From the NCBI GenBank assembly GCA_022794295.1, contig JAAWEO010000144.1, positions 1 through 5,597 on the forward strand: a stretch of 5,597 nt of DNA, in the 5' to 3' direction. Of the stretch, positions 1-5,597 are shown piece by piece. The position numbers and the translations under genes were made by a program. The stretch's first letter is position 1. The number at the start of each line of letters is the position of its first letter. The notes under the pieces are model-generated. The model had not been told where the DNA came from. It saw nothing but the letters and a program-made list of their open reading frames with translations, and searched no databases. The DNA comes from Angelakisella sp. GTDB taxonomy: Bacteria; Bacillota; Clostridia; Oscillospirales; Ruminococcaceae.

Positions 1-78
1 GACAGAAAGGCTACCCGGTACTGGGCGTTGGGCTTCGGGTATGGTGCTGCGCCGGCAGAAACCTCGCCCGCCCCAGTC

Positions 79-176
79 CGTCAAAGGCCGGGGAATCGCG
101 CCGCCCTGTACCCGTCAGGACTCCAGGCACCCACTGGGCCCCCGCACACCGTTAAGCCGCGAAGCGGCGAGTAGGG
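79..176 (-). repeat. Left copy of ~99-base inverted repeat with internal hairpin
   Basis: Read on the minus strand, this stretch matches the sequence after the last gene (5499-5597). By hand count about 80 of 99 aligned columns are identical. The longest blocks are a 20-base run starting at 79 (CGTCAAAGGCCGGGGAATCG) and GGACTCCAGGCACCCAC at 118-134, with CCCTGTAC (104-111 region) and CACACCGT (145-152) also conserved. A short island at about 135-144 is not conserved. Near its inner end is a hairpin, GCCGC at 156-160 and GCGGC at 164-168, with a 3-base loop. The inner edge, CCCTAC on the minus strand (176-171), overlaps the base of the next hairpin. The identity of the repeat is not recognised. 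It could be a dispersed intergenic repeat, a non-autonomous mobile element or a structured RNA. Similarity may extend further left, but the partner copy is cut by the window edge. Confidence 0.85.
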
Positions 177-218
177 CCTGGAAGCGGCCTCCAGGCCGCC
201 CGCCTCTTTCTTTTTTTT
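166..218 (+). terminator. Intrinsic-terminator-like hairpin and T-tract upstream of leuA
   Basis: GGCCTGGA (175-182) pairs perfectly with TCCAGGCC (190-197) around a 7-base loop, and GGCG (166-169) can pair with CGCC (201-204) outside it. A T-rich tract, TTTCTTTTTTTT, follows at 207-218. An alternative 6-bp stem, GCGGCC (184-189) with GGCCGC (194-199), competes with the main one. The order GC-rich stem then T-run is that of a rho-independent terminator reading on the plus strand. It would stop transcripts entering from the left just before the leuA promoter. The gap between the inner stem and the Ts is longer than usual unless the outer GGCG/CGCC pair forms. An attenuator is possible only if a promoter lies further upstream. 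Confidence 0.5.
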
Positions 219-224
219 CGGCAG

Positions 225-248
225 TATGCTACAATAGCCTGGTATAAT
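225..248 (+). promoter_or_regulatory. Probable leuA operon promoter (two -10-like boxes)
   Basis: TGCTACAAT at 227-235 fits an extended -10 element (TGn followed by TACAAT). A perfect TATAAT lies at 243-248. Neither has a convincing -35 box: 17 bases upstream of the first is TTTCTT (207-212), and of the second GGCAGT (220-225). The extended -10 makes the first box the better candidate, with transcription starting near 242. Either start leaves a leader of only about 20-35 bases, too short for a T-box or leucine attenuator within the transcript. Confidence 0.5.
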
Positions 249-260
249 GGCAGAATGTGC

Positions 261-267
261 AAGGAGG
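261..267 (+). promoter_or_regulatory. Ribosome binding site that fixes the leuA start
   Basis: AAGGAGG ends 9 bases before the ATG at 277, an ideal spacing. The in-frame ATG at 247 lies upstream of this site, has no Shine-Dalgarno of its own and overlaps the TATAAT box, so it is unlikely to be the start. Confidence 0.8.
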
Positions 268-276
268 ATCCCCACC

Positions 277-1788
277 ATGAGAAAAATCTGTATTTTCGAT
301 ACCACCCTCCGGGACGGAGAACAAGCCCCAGGCTGTACCATGAACCCCGGAGAAAAATTAGCCCTGGCAAAACAGCTGGAGCGCCTGGGCGTGGATGTCA
401 TCGAAGCAGGCTTTCCAGTGGCCTCCCCCGATGACTTTGCAGCAGTGAATGAAATTGCAAAAATTATTACCGGCTCCGCCGTCGCTGCCCTCTGCCGGGC
501 AGTGGCAAAGGATGTGGAAACCGCCGCAAAAGCATTGGCCCCGGCCAAAAACCCCCGCCTTCATGTCTTTATTGCCACCAGTGACCTGCACCTCCGGGAA
601 AAACTGGGAATCACCCGGGAAAAAGCCCTGGAGATGATCGCGGAGAGCGTGGCCCTGGCCTGTACCCTTTGTAGGGATGTGGAGTTTTCCGCCGAGGATG
701 CCACCCGCAGCGACCGGGAGTTTCTCCTTGCCGCCCTGAATACCGCCATCGATGCCGGAGCCGCCACCGTGAATGTGCCGGATACCGTGGGGTATACCAC
801 CCCGGAGGAAATGGGGGACCTGATCGCCTGGCTGAAAAAGAACCTCCACCGGAAAAAGGATGGCGCAGAGGTCACCCTTTCGGTCCATTGCCATAACGAC
901 CTGGGAATGGCAGTGGCCAACTCCCTGGCCGCCATCCGGGCCGGGGCCAGCCAGGTGGAGGGGACCATAAACGGTATCGGCGAGCGGGCCGGAAATGTCG
1001 CCCTGGAGGAGGTCATCATGGCCCTGGATACCCGGGGGCCGCTCTACCAGGCCGAAACAGGGATCGACCTGAAACAGATCTACCGTACCTGCCGCCTGGT
1101 CTCCACCGTCATCGGCCAGAAGATCCCCCCCAACAAGCCGGTGGTGGGGCGCAATGCCTTTAATCATGAGGCGGGTATCCATCAGCACGGGGTCCTGAAA
1201 AATCCCCTTACCTACGAGATTATGTCCCCGGAGCGGATCGGTATCTATGATAATGACCTGGTGCTGGGCAAGCACTCGGGCAAGCACGCCTTTACCCAGC
1301 GGGTGGAGGAGCTGGGCTATATCCTCCCCGGGGAGCTGCTGGAAAAGGCCTTTGCCCGGTTTCTGGCCCTGGCCGACCGGAAAAAGACGGTGACCAACAA
1401 GGATATTGAAGCCATCGTAGGGGCGGCGGGGTACTCCATCCCGGAGACCTATAAGCTCCACAGCTTCGTGGTAAACAGCGGCACCGTGATCTCTGCCACC
1501 GCCGTGGTGAAGCTGATCCGGGACGGGGAGGAGATCGAGCACGTGGCCCGGGGGGACGGTCCCATCGACGCCGCCTTCAAGGCCATTGACCGAATCGTCA
1601 AGGTGGGCTTCCAGCTGGTGAATTACAGCATCCATTCGGTCACCGAAGGGGAGGACGCCCAGGGCGAGGTGGTGGTGAAGCTCCGCCAGGGAAACAACAC
1701 CGTCACCGGCCGGGGCCTTTCCACCGATATTTTCGAGGCCAGCCTCAAGGCGTACCTGAACGCTGTCAATAAGATCATTGCCCAGTAA
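277..1788 (+). CDS. leuA: 2-isopropylmalate synthase
   Basis: This 503-residue cytoplasmic enzyme condenses acetyl-CoA with 2-oxoisovalerate to give 2-isopropylmalate, the first committed step of leucine synthesis (family EC 2.3.3.13). Visible signatures are the N-terminal FDTTLRDGEQ (residues 7-16), HCHND (204-208) and GERAGN (235-240). By family knowledge Asp8, His204, His206 and Asn240 would bind the divalent metal. HEAGIHQHGV (297-306) and GKHSGKHA (331-338) are also typical of LeuA. Residues about 390-500 form the C-terminal LeuA regulatory domain, which in relatives binds leucine for feedback inhibition. Length is normal for the roughly 500-residue bacterial form. The ATG at 277 is chosen for its AAGGAGG site; translation from 247 would add ten residues before a conserved N-terminus. 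It is the first gene of the putative five-gene operon, 18 bases ahead of the next start. A homocitrate synthase is less likely given the LeuA-type HEAGIHQHG and GKHSGKHA motifs. Confidence 0.96.
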   Translation: MRKICIFDTTLRDGEQAPGCTMNPGEKLALAKQLERLGVDVIEAGFPVASPDDFAAVNEIAKIITGSAVAALCRAVAKDVETAAKALAPAKNPRLHVFIATSDLHLREKLGITREKALEMIAESVALACTLCRDVEFSAEDATRSDREFLLAALNTAIDAGAATVNVPDTVGYTTPEEMGDLIAWLKKNLHRKKDGAEVTLSVHCHNDLGMAVANSLAAIRAGASQVEGTINGIGERAGNVALEEVIMALDTRGPLYQAETGIDLKQIYRTCRLVSTVIGQKIPPNKPVVGRNAFNHEAGIHQHGVLKNPLTYEIMSPERIGIYDNDLVLGKHSGKHAFTQRVEELGYILPGELLEKAFARFLALADRKKTVTNKDIEAIVGAAGYSIPETYKLHSFVVNSGTVISATAVVKLIRDGEEIEHVARGDGPIDAAFKAIDRIVKVGFQLVNYSIHSVTEGEDAQGEVVVKLRQGNNTVTGRGLSTDIFEASLKAYLNAVNKIIAQ

Positions 1789-1792
1789 AGGC

Positions 1793-1798
1793 AGGAGG
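1793..1798 (+). promoter_or_regulatory. Ribosome binding site of the small membrane-protein gene
   Basis: AGGAGG lies 8 bases before the ATG at 1807 and only 5 bases before an in-frame TTG at 1804. The spacing and the codon favour ATG as the start. Confidence 0.7.
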
Positions 1799-1806
1799 CT
1801 GTTTTG

Positions 1807-2220
1807 ATGAAAGGAACCAAAAGCCGGAAAGTCCTGATCCTTGTAATGGGGATCCTGCTGGTCTTGGCGGTCTCCCTCTGCTGGCTTTTCCGGTGGCAGC
1901 TGTTCCTCTCTCCCTATCAGTACCGGTGCTGCCTGAAAAGGCTGGAGTCCCCCGACGGACAGCACTGGGTGGAGCTGATCCTGCTGGGCAGGGAGGACGA
2001 GCGAGGCCAGTATCCCCCCATCCAGAACCCCAGAAATGACCGCTATGACGTCTGCGTCAGACTGTGGTTCAAGCCGGAGCAGGAGCCAGACGGAAGCGTT
2101 TGGTGGTATGACACCAACACAAAATACCTTTATTTCAAAAGGGACTGCATGGACCTGGAAATGGAATGGCTGGACGATGGTACCGTTGTGATCGACGGGA
2201 AGGAAAGAAAGGTTTCGTAA
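1807..2220 (+). CDS. Small membrane-anchored protein of unknown function (possibly DUF5412-like)
   Basis: This is a 137-residue protein with a short basic N-terminus (KGTKSRK), one hydrophobic segment at about residues 9-28, and a soluble remainder. No lipobox is evident: the Cys at 25 lies inside the hydrophobic run without the usual LxGC context. The positive N-terminus followed by the helix suggests an N-in anchor with the C-terminal part outside the membrane. That domain has an SPDG motif (48-51), a VCVRLWF strand (82-88), a WWY motif (99-101) and ends in a MEWLDDGTVVIDG run (119-131). This SPDG...W-DD-TVVI-G pattern resembles Firmicute proteins grouped as DUF5412, but the match is from memory and tentative. 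Function is unknown. It follows leuA by 18 bases and precedes the next gene by 16, so it is probably co-transcribed. The TTG at 1804 would add only one residue. Confidence 0.8.
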   Translation: MKGTKSRKVLILVMGILLVLAVSLCWLFRWQLFLSPYQYRCCLKRLESPDGQHWVELILLGREDERGQYPPIQNPRNDRYDVCVRLWFKPEQEPDGSVWWYDTNTKYLYFKRDCMDLEMEWLDDGTVVIDGKERKVS

Positions 2221-2236
2221 AAGGGAGTGACTGATT

Positions 2237-2800
2237 ATGGCCGAGCTGTTAGCGTTTGCCGCCCGGGGGGAGTTCCGGTCCTGGCTTGAGGAAAACTGCC
2301 GGACCAGCCCGGGGGTCTGGCTCCTGCGGGGCAAGCCCGGGGGGCCCAAGACGCTGAAAGCGGGGGAGGCCCTGGAGGAAGCCCTCTGCTTTGGGTGGAT
2401 CGACGGGCAGATGGAGAGCATCGACGAGAAAAGCTATAGGAAATACTTTTCCCTCCGCAGGGAAAAGAGCAAGTGGTCCGAGAAGAACAAGGCCCTGGTC
2501 AAAAGCCTGGAGGAGCGGGGCCTGATGACCGAGCTGGGCAGGGAGAAGATCCGGGAGGCCAAGGAGAATGGCCAGTGGGATGCCCCGGACCTGATGGTGA
2601 CAGTGGCGGAGGAACAGGTGGCCCAGCTTGCCACCCTGCTGGAGGGCCGGGAGCCCGCCTTGACCAACTTCCGGGCCATGCCCCCGTCGGTGAGAAAGAC
2701 CTACGCCCGGGCCTACTTTGACGCCAAAACAGAGGCCGGGCGGGAAAAGCGCCTGGCCTGGCTGGTGGACCGGCTGAGCAAAAATCTGAGACCGATGTAG
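2237..2800 (+). CDS. YdeI/OmpD-associated (OmdA-type) family protein
   Basis: This is a 187-residue soluble protein of the YdeI/OmpD-associated family, often labelled 'bacteriocin-protection protein'. Family signatures are the EALEEALCFGWIDGQ region (residues 44-58), FSLRREKSKWSEKNK (71-85) and NGQWD (111-115). Residues about 125-183 form a helical, basic C-terminal segment (AMPPSVRKTYARAYFDAKTEAGREKR region) that matches the OmdA portion. Length fits the usual 180-200 residues, so the gene looks intact. No signal peptide or membrane segment is seen, so the protein is probably cytoplasmic. The family name comes from enterobacterial studies and should not be read as an established function here. 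The ATG at 2237 follows AAGGGAG (2221-2227) by 9 bases. It lies mid-operon and shows no metabolic link to the flanking synthase genes. Confidence 0.88.
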   Translation: MAELLAFAARGEFRSWLEENCRTSPGVWLLRGKPGGPKTLKAGEALEEALCFGWIDGQMESIDEKSYRKYFSLRREKSKWSEKNKALVKSLEERGLMTELGREKIREAKENGQWDAPDLMVTVAEEQVAQLATLLEGREPALTNFRAMPPSVRKTYARAYFDAKTEAGREKRLAWLVDRLSKNLRPM

Positions 2801-2815
2801 AACGGAGGAAAAGCT

Positions 2816-3904
2816 GTGGCAAAAAAGCGGAAAACACTGCCCAAGGAGCTTAAGGGACTTTTGGAGCAGGGGGACATTGACGGAGCAAAGGAGCAGCTTC
2901 TGCGGTGCGAGCCCAACGCCGTCATAGGGGGAAAGTACGGCTCCAACATCTTTTCCATGACGCCCCTGCCCCGGGAGCTTGCCTTCTGGGCCAGGGAGCA
3001 GGGTGCCGATGTGGATTTTGTCGACTACTATGGGAGAACCCCTCTTTTTAACCACGCCTCCGCCTGGAACGGTGATGTGCAGCTTCTGCTGGACCTGGGG
3101 GCCAAGCCCGATGCCGCCGACAGTTTCGGGGTCACCCCCCTGCACCTTGCCGCCCTGTATGGCCGTGGGGATGGGGTCAAAGCCCTGCTCAATGCCGGTG
3201 TCGATGTCAATATCCAGTCGGGCCGGATCGACTGGCCGGGCTATTTGACCCCTTTGGAAAAGACCCTTCTCCAGGACCGCCTGCCCTACCCGCGCCTGCT
3301 GGAGGTCTGCACCATCCTCCTGGACCAGGGGGCCCGGATCACCGACCGCTGCCGGGAGTATCTGGGCAAGTCGGCGGAGCGGTTCCAGCGGAACAAGCGG
3401 GGGATCAGGGACCCGGAATTTCTCCGCAGCCAAATCGAAAACCTGGACAAGCTCCTGACCATCTTCAGGGTGGAACTGCCCCCAGAGGTCCCCGTTCACG
3501 ACGGGGTATCCCCCATCCGGGTCACCGAGACGGAGGAGACCGCCCAGTTCCGGCAGCTTTGGGATTTTCTGGTCCCGCCCAGCGGGAGAGCTCAGACCGC
3601 CCAGGGGGAGGCCATCCGCATTGCGGGCCGGATCCAGCATGAGCTTTTGGATAATGGCGGCATCAACTGGGACGAGGATTTCCGGAAAATGCTCCGGGCC
3701 TTTCCCCGGTATGTCCGCCTGGGCAACGCCTTTTCCCAGGAGGACATCCAGGCGGCGGAGCTTTTAACCAGCCTTTTGACTGCCTGTGGGGAGAAAAGAC
3801 AGGTGGAGGACTCCCTCTGCGCAGCTCTCTGCGCCTGCGCCGTGGCCTGGGTGCAGCAGAACCCGACCCCTCTGCCGCCCCTGGAGGGGGATTATGACCG
3901 TTAG
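2816..3904 (+). CDS. Ankyrin-repeat protein with a distinct C-terminal domain
   Basis: This is a 362-residue cytoplasmic protein with no signal peptide or membrane helix. A short basic N-terminus and helix pair (about 1-35) precede roughly four ankyrin units: a weak one at about 40-71, clear ones at 72-103 (YGRTPLFNHAS...LLLDLGAKPDAAD) and 104-135 (FGVTPLHLAAL...LLNAGVDVNIQ), and a degenerate one at about 143-176 (LTPLEKTL...LLDQGARITD). Ankyrin arrays bind other proteins, so a binding role is likely but the partner is unknown. A charged linker leads to a C-terminal domain at about 243-345, with LVPPSGRAQT (252-261), GEAIRIAGRIQHELLDNGG (264-282) and NWDEDFRKML (284-293). I have a sense of seeing this PPSG...GE-IR--GR-.HE..DNGG-NW pattern in other bacteria but cannot name the family. 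The start is GTG at 2816, with GGAGGA (2804-2809) 6 bases upstream. It ends 16 bases before the citramalate synthase gene. Confidence 0.88.
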   Translation: MAKKRKTLPKELKGLLEQGDIDGAKEQLLRCEPNAVIGGKYGSNIFSMTPLPRELAFWAREQGADVDFVDYYGRTPLFNHASAWNGDVQLLLDLGAKPDAADSFGVTPLHLAALYGRGDGVKALLNAGVDVNIQSGRIDWPGYLTPLEKTLLQDRLPYPRLLEVCTILLDQGARITDRCREYLGKSAERFQRNKRGIRDPEFLRSQIENLDKLLTIFRVELPPEVPVHDGVSPIRVTETEETAQFRQLWDFLVPPSGRAQTAQGEAIRIAGRIQHELLDNGGINWDEDFRKMLRAFPRYVRLGNAFSQEDIQAAELLTSLLTACGEKRQVEDSLCAALCACAVAWVQQNPTPLPPLEGDYDR

Positions 3905-3906
3905 AG

Positions 3907-3914
3907 AAGGAGGT
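3907..3914 (+). promoter_or_regulatory. Ribosome binding site that fixes the cimA start
   Basis: AAGGAGGT, a near-perfect anti-16S match, lies 6 bases before the ATG at 3921. It sits directly behind the ankyrin gene's stop codon, in the intergenic gap. The longer in-frame reading back to 3786 would overlap the ankyrin gene by about 120 bases and has no family-like sequence. Confidence 0.8.
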
Positions 3915-3920
3915 CCCCTC

Positions 3921-5498
3921 ATGGAACCCAGAACCATTGAGATTTTCGACACCACCCTCCGGGACGGGGCCCAGGGGGAGGGGATCAGCTTTTCCCTGGA
4001 GGACAAGCTGAACATCGCCCAGAAGCTAGGGAAGCTGGGCATCGCGTTTATTGAAGCGGGAAACCCCGGCTCCAACCCCAAGGACCTGGAGTTTTTCCGC
4101 CGGGCCGGGGAGCTGGAGCTGGGGGAAACCCGGTTGGTCGCCTTTGGCTCCACCCGGAAGAAGGATACCTCCGCCGAAACCGACGAGGGCTGCGCCGCCC
4201 TCCTTTCTGCGGGGACAGAGTGGGTGGCGGTCTTTGGCAAAAGCTGGGATCTTCACGTCCGGGACGTGCTGCGCACCACCCCGGAGGAAAATCTGGAGAT
4301 GATCCGGGACACTGTCTCCTTTTTGCGAGGGAAGGGCCGCCGGGTCATCTTTGACGGGGAACACTTTTTCGACGGGTACAAAAGTGATCCGAATTTTGCC
4401 CGGCAGACTGTGTTGGCTGCCCGGGACGCCGGGGCGGAGCGGATCATCCTTTGCGACACCAACGGCGGCTCCTTCCCGGAGGAGATCGGGGCTATCACCA
4501 AGGAGATGGCGGAGCTTCTGGGGGTGCCGGTTGGCATCCACGCCCACAACGACATGGGGTGCGCTGTGGCTGCCGCTATGGCCGCCGTGGAAGCGGGGGC
4601 CAGCCAGGTCCAGGGGACCTACATCGGCTTCGGGGAGCGGTGCGGCAACACCAACCTTTCCACCGTCATCCCCAACCTTCAGCTGAAAAAGGGGTACCGG
4701 TGCATCCCGGAGGAAAAGATGGAGCGGCTGGGCAAGACCGCCCGGTACATTGCCCAGGTGACCAACCTGGTGCTGTCCCCCAGCATGCCCTATGTGGGGC
4801 GGAGCGCCTTTGCCCACAAGGGGGGGATGCACGTGGACGGGGTGAGCAAGAATTCCCGTTCCTTCGAGCACATCACCCCGGAGATGGTGGGGAACCGGCG
4901 GCAGATCCTCCTATCGGAGTTTGCCGGGCGCACTGCCATTGCCACCAAGGTGGCAGAGCTGGACAGCTCCATCACCCGGGACAGCCAGGTGACAGCGGAG
5001 CTCATTGAAAAGCTGAAGGACCTGGAATACCAGGGCTACGCCTTTGAATCTGCTGGGGCCAGCTTTGAGCTGTTTGCCCGGAAGCAGCTGGGGAAGTACC
5101 GTCCGGCCTTTGATCTGGAATACTTTAAAACCCTGGGGGAGCAGCCTGCTGTCAATGTAGAGCGGTGCTGTTCCGCCATTGTAAAGGTTCGGGTAGGGGA
5201 CACCATAGAGATGACCTCTGCGGAGGGGGACGGGCCTGTACACGCCCTGGACATTGCATTAAGAAAGGCGCTGGAGGTATTTTATCCCTGTCTTTCGGAG
5301 GTACGGCTGATTGACTACAAGGTTCGGGTCATGGAAGGGCACCGGGCGACGGCGGCTATTGTTCGGGTACTGATTGAATCCAGTGACGGGGGTTCCACCT
5401 GGACGACGGTGGGATGTTCGGCGGATATTATTGATGCCAGCTGGCAGGCGCTTCGGGACTCGATGGAATACAAGCTAATGAAAGACGGTATCATCTAG
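3921..5498 (+). CDS. cimA: (R)-citramalate synthase, CimA type
   Basis: This 525-residue cytoplasmic enzyme is predicted to condense pyruvate with acetyl-CoA to (R)-citramalate. That starts a threonine-independent route to 2-oxobutyrate and isoleucine, normally continued by LeuCD and LeuB. FDTTLRDGAQ (residues 9-18), GIHAHND (205-211) and GERCGNTNL (238-246) carry the predicted metal ligands Asp10, His207, His209 and Asn243. HKGGMHVDGV (299-308) replaces the HEAGIHQHGV of LeuA. The EAGNPGSNPKDLEFF segment (45-59) is typical of the CimA group (TIGR00977-type) and unlike the EAGFP of LeuA. Residues about 375-515 form a LeuA-type regulatory domain, the probable site of isoleucine feedback. Length is normal. 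Homocitrate synthase or an isopropylmalate-synthase-like role cannot be excluded from sequence alone. It is the last gene of the operon, and its stop codon abuts the right-hand repeat. Confidence 0.92.
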   Translation: MEPRTIEIFDTTLRDGAQGEGISFSLEDKLNIAQKLGKLGIAFIEAGNPGSNPKDLEFFRRAGELELGETRLVAFGSTRKKDTSAETDEGCAALLSAGTEWVAVFGKSWDLHVRDVLRTTPEENLEMIRDTVSFLRGKGRRVIFDGEHFFDGYKSDPNFARQTVLAARDAGAERIILCDTNGGSFPEEIGAITKEMAELLGVPVGIHAHNDMGCAVAAAMAAVEAGASQVQGTYIGFGERCGNTNLSTVIPNLQLKKGYRCIPEEKMERLGKTARYIAQVTNLVLSPSMPYVGRSAFAHKGGMHVDGVSKNSRSFEHITPEMVGNRRQILLSEFAGRTAIATKVAELDSSITRDSQVTAELIEKLKDLEYQGYAFESAGASFELFARKQLGKYRPAFDLEYFKTLGEQPAVNVERCCSAIVKVRVGDTIEMTSAEGDGPVHALDIALRKALEVFYPCLSEVRLIDYKVRVMEGHRATAAIVRVLIESSDGGSTWTTVGCSADIIDASWQALRDSMEYKLMKDGII

Positions 5499-5597
5499 CC
5501 CTACCCGGCGCCTTGCGCCTTGACGGTGTGCGAAAGGGATGGTGGGTGCCTGGAGTCCGAATGAGTACAGGGCGGGACGATTCCCCGGCCTTTGACG
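5499..5597 (+). repeat. Right copy of ~99-base inverted repeat, truncated by window end
   Basis: This is the plus-strand counterpart of the repeat at 79-176. It begins with CCCTAC on the base after the cimA stop codon and runs at least to the window edge, still matching at the last base. A hairpin of GGCGC (5507-5511) and GCGCC (5515-5519) with a CTT loop sits in the same place as that of the left copy. Conserved blocks include ACGGTGTGCG (5523-5532), GTGGGTGCCTGGAGTCC (5542-5558) and GTACAGGGCGG (5565-5575). There is no T-tract after the hairpin, so it is not a standard intrinsic terminator, although it would lie in the 3' end of the operon transcript. No gene is seen here. Confidence 0.85.

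Noticed and set aside
11..58. Possible further repeat unit or small hairpins left of the repeat (ACCCG 13-17 with CGGGT 36-40; CTGC 47-50 with GCAG 55-58)
   Set aside because: The stems are short and the similarity to the repeat edge (CTACCCGG) is only 8 bases, not distinguishable from chance in GC-rich DNA.
79..176. tRNA, CRISPR repeat or T-box identity for the repeat
   Set aside because: No cloverleaf, no repeat-spacer periodicity and no T-box motif could be found in either copy.
41..247. Possible 68-residue protein upstream of leuA
   Set aside because: It lies across the repeat, the terminator-like hairpin and the promoter. The translation is Arg/Pro-rich and no ribosome binding site is visible.
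81..548. Possible 155-residue minus-strand protein covering the left repeat and the leuA start
   Set aside because: It overlaps leuA antisense and crosses the terminator, promoter and repeat, so its translation is a by-product of GC-rich sequence.
358..2421. Long minus-strand open reading frame (687 codons) opposite leuA and the next gene
   Set aside because: It is antisense to a clearly conserved leuA, has low-complexity His/Gly/Pro-rich translation typical of GC-rich shadow frames, and spans two genes and a gap.
2249..3640. Long minus-strand open reading frame (463 codons) opposite the YdeI-family and ankyrin genes
   Set aside because: It is rich in Leu/Gly/Pro/Gln without recognisable domains, and both plus-strand genes have family motifs and ribosome binding sites.
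3786..3920. 45-residue N-terminal extension of the citramalate synthase
   Set aside because: It would overlap the ankyrin gene, has no conserved content, and the ATG at 3921 has a near-perfect ribosome binding site and the usual family N-terminus.
4026..4871. Minus-strand open reading frame (281 codons) inside cimA
   Set aside because: It is a shadow of the conserved cimA catalytic domain, with no domain of its own.

Overview
The window is GC-rich, gene-dense DNA with strong AGGAGG-type ribosome binding sites and gaps of only 15-18 bases between genes. This fits a high-GC Gram-positive anaerobe such as a gut Oscillospiraceae/Clostridia member. That placement is an inference from style and protein character; no marker gene fixes the taxon.

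Layout: bases 1-276 hold no credible gene. They contain one copy of a roughly 99-base repeat (minus orientation, about 79-176), a GC-rich hairpin followed by a T-tract that looks like an intrinsic terminator (about 166-218), and closely packed -10-like promoter boxes (225-248). From 277 to 5498 five genes run on the plus strand as one likely operon: leuA (2-isopropylmalate synthase), a small membrane-anchored protein of unknown function, a YdeI/OmpD-associated family protein, an ankyrin-repeat protein, and a CimA-type citramalate synthase. Immediately after the last stop codon, a second copy of the repeat runs to the window edge in the opposite orientation, so inverted copies bracket the whole operon.

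Metabolically, the two outer genes are paralogous acetyl-CoA-dependent Claisen-type synthases. LeuA commits 2-oxoisovalerate to leucine. CimA condenses pyruvate with acetyl-CoA to start the threonine-independent route to 2-oxobutyrate and isoleucine. In known pathways both products are processed by the same LeuCD/LeuB enzymes, which are not in this window. The three genes between them have no evident link to amino-acid synthesis.

The observation most worth following up is the pair of inverted, hairpin-containing repeats. Their stem differs between the copies by a compensatory base-pair swap, which suggests a structured element (RNA or mobile-type repeat) rather than chance similarity. No transposase, recombinase, CRISPR array, tRNA or rRNA is seen.
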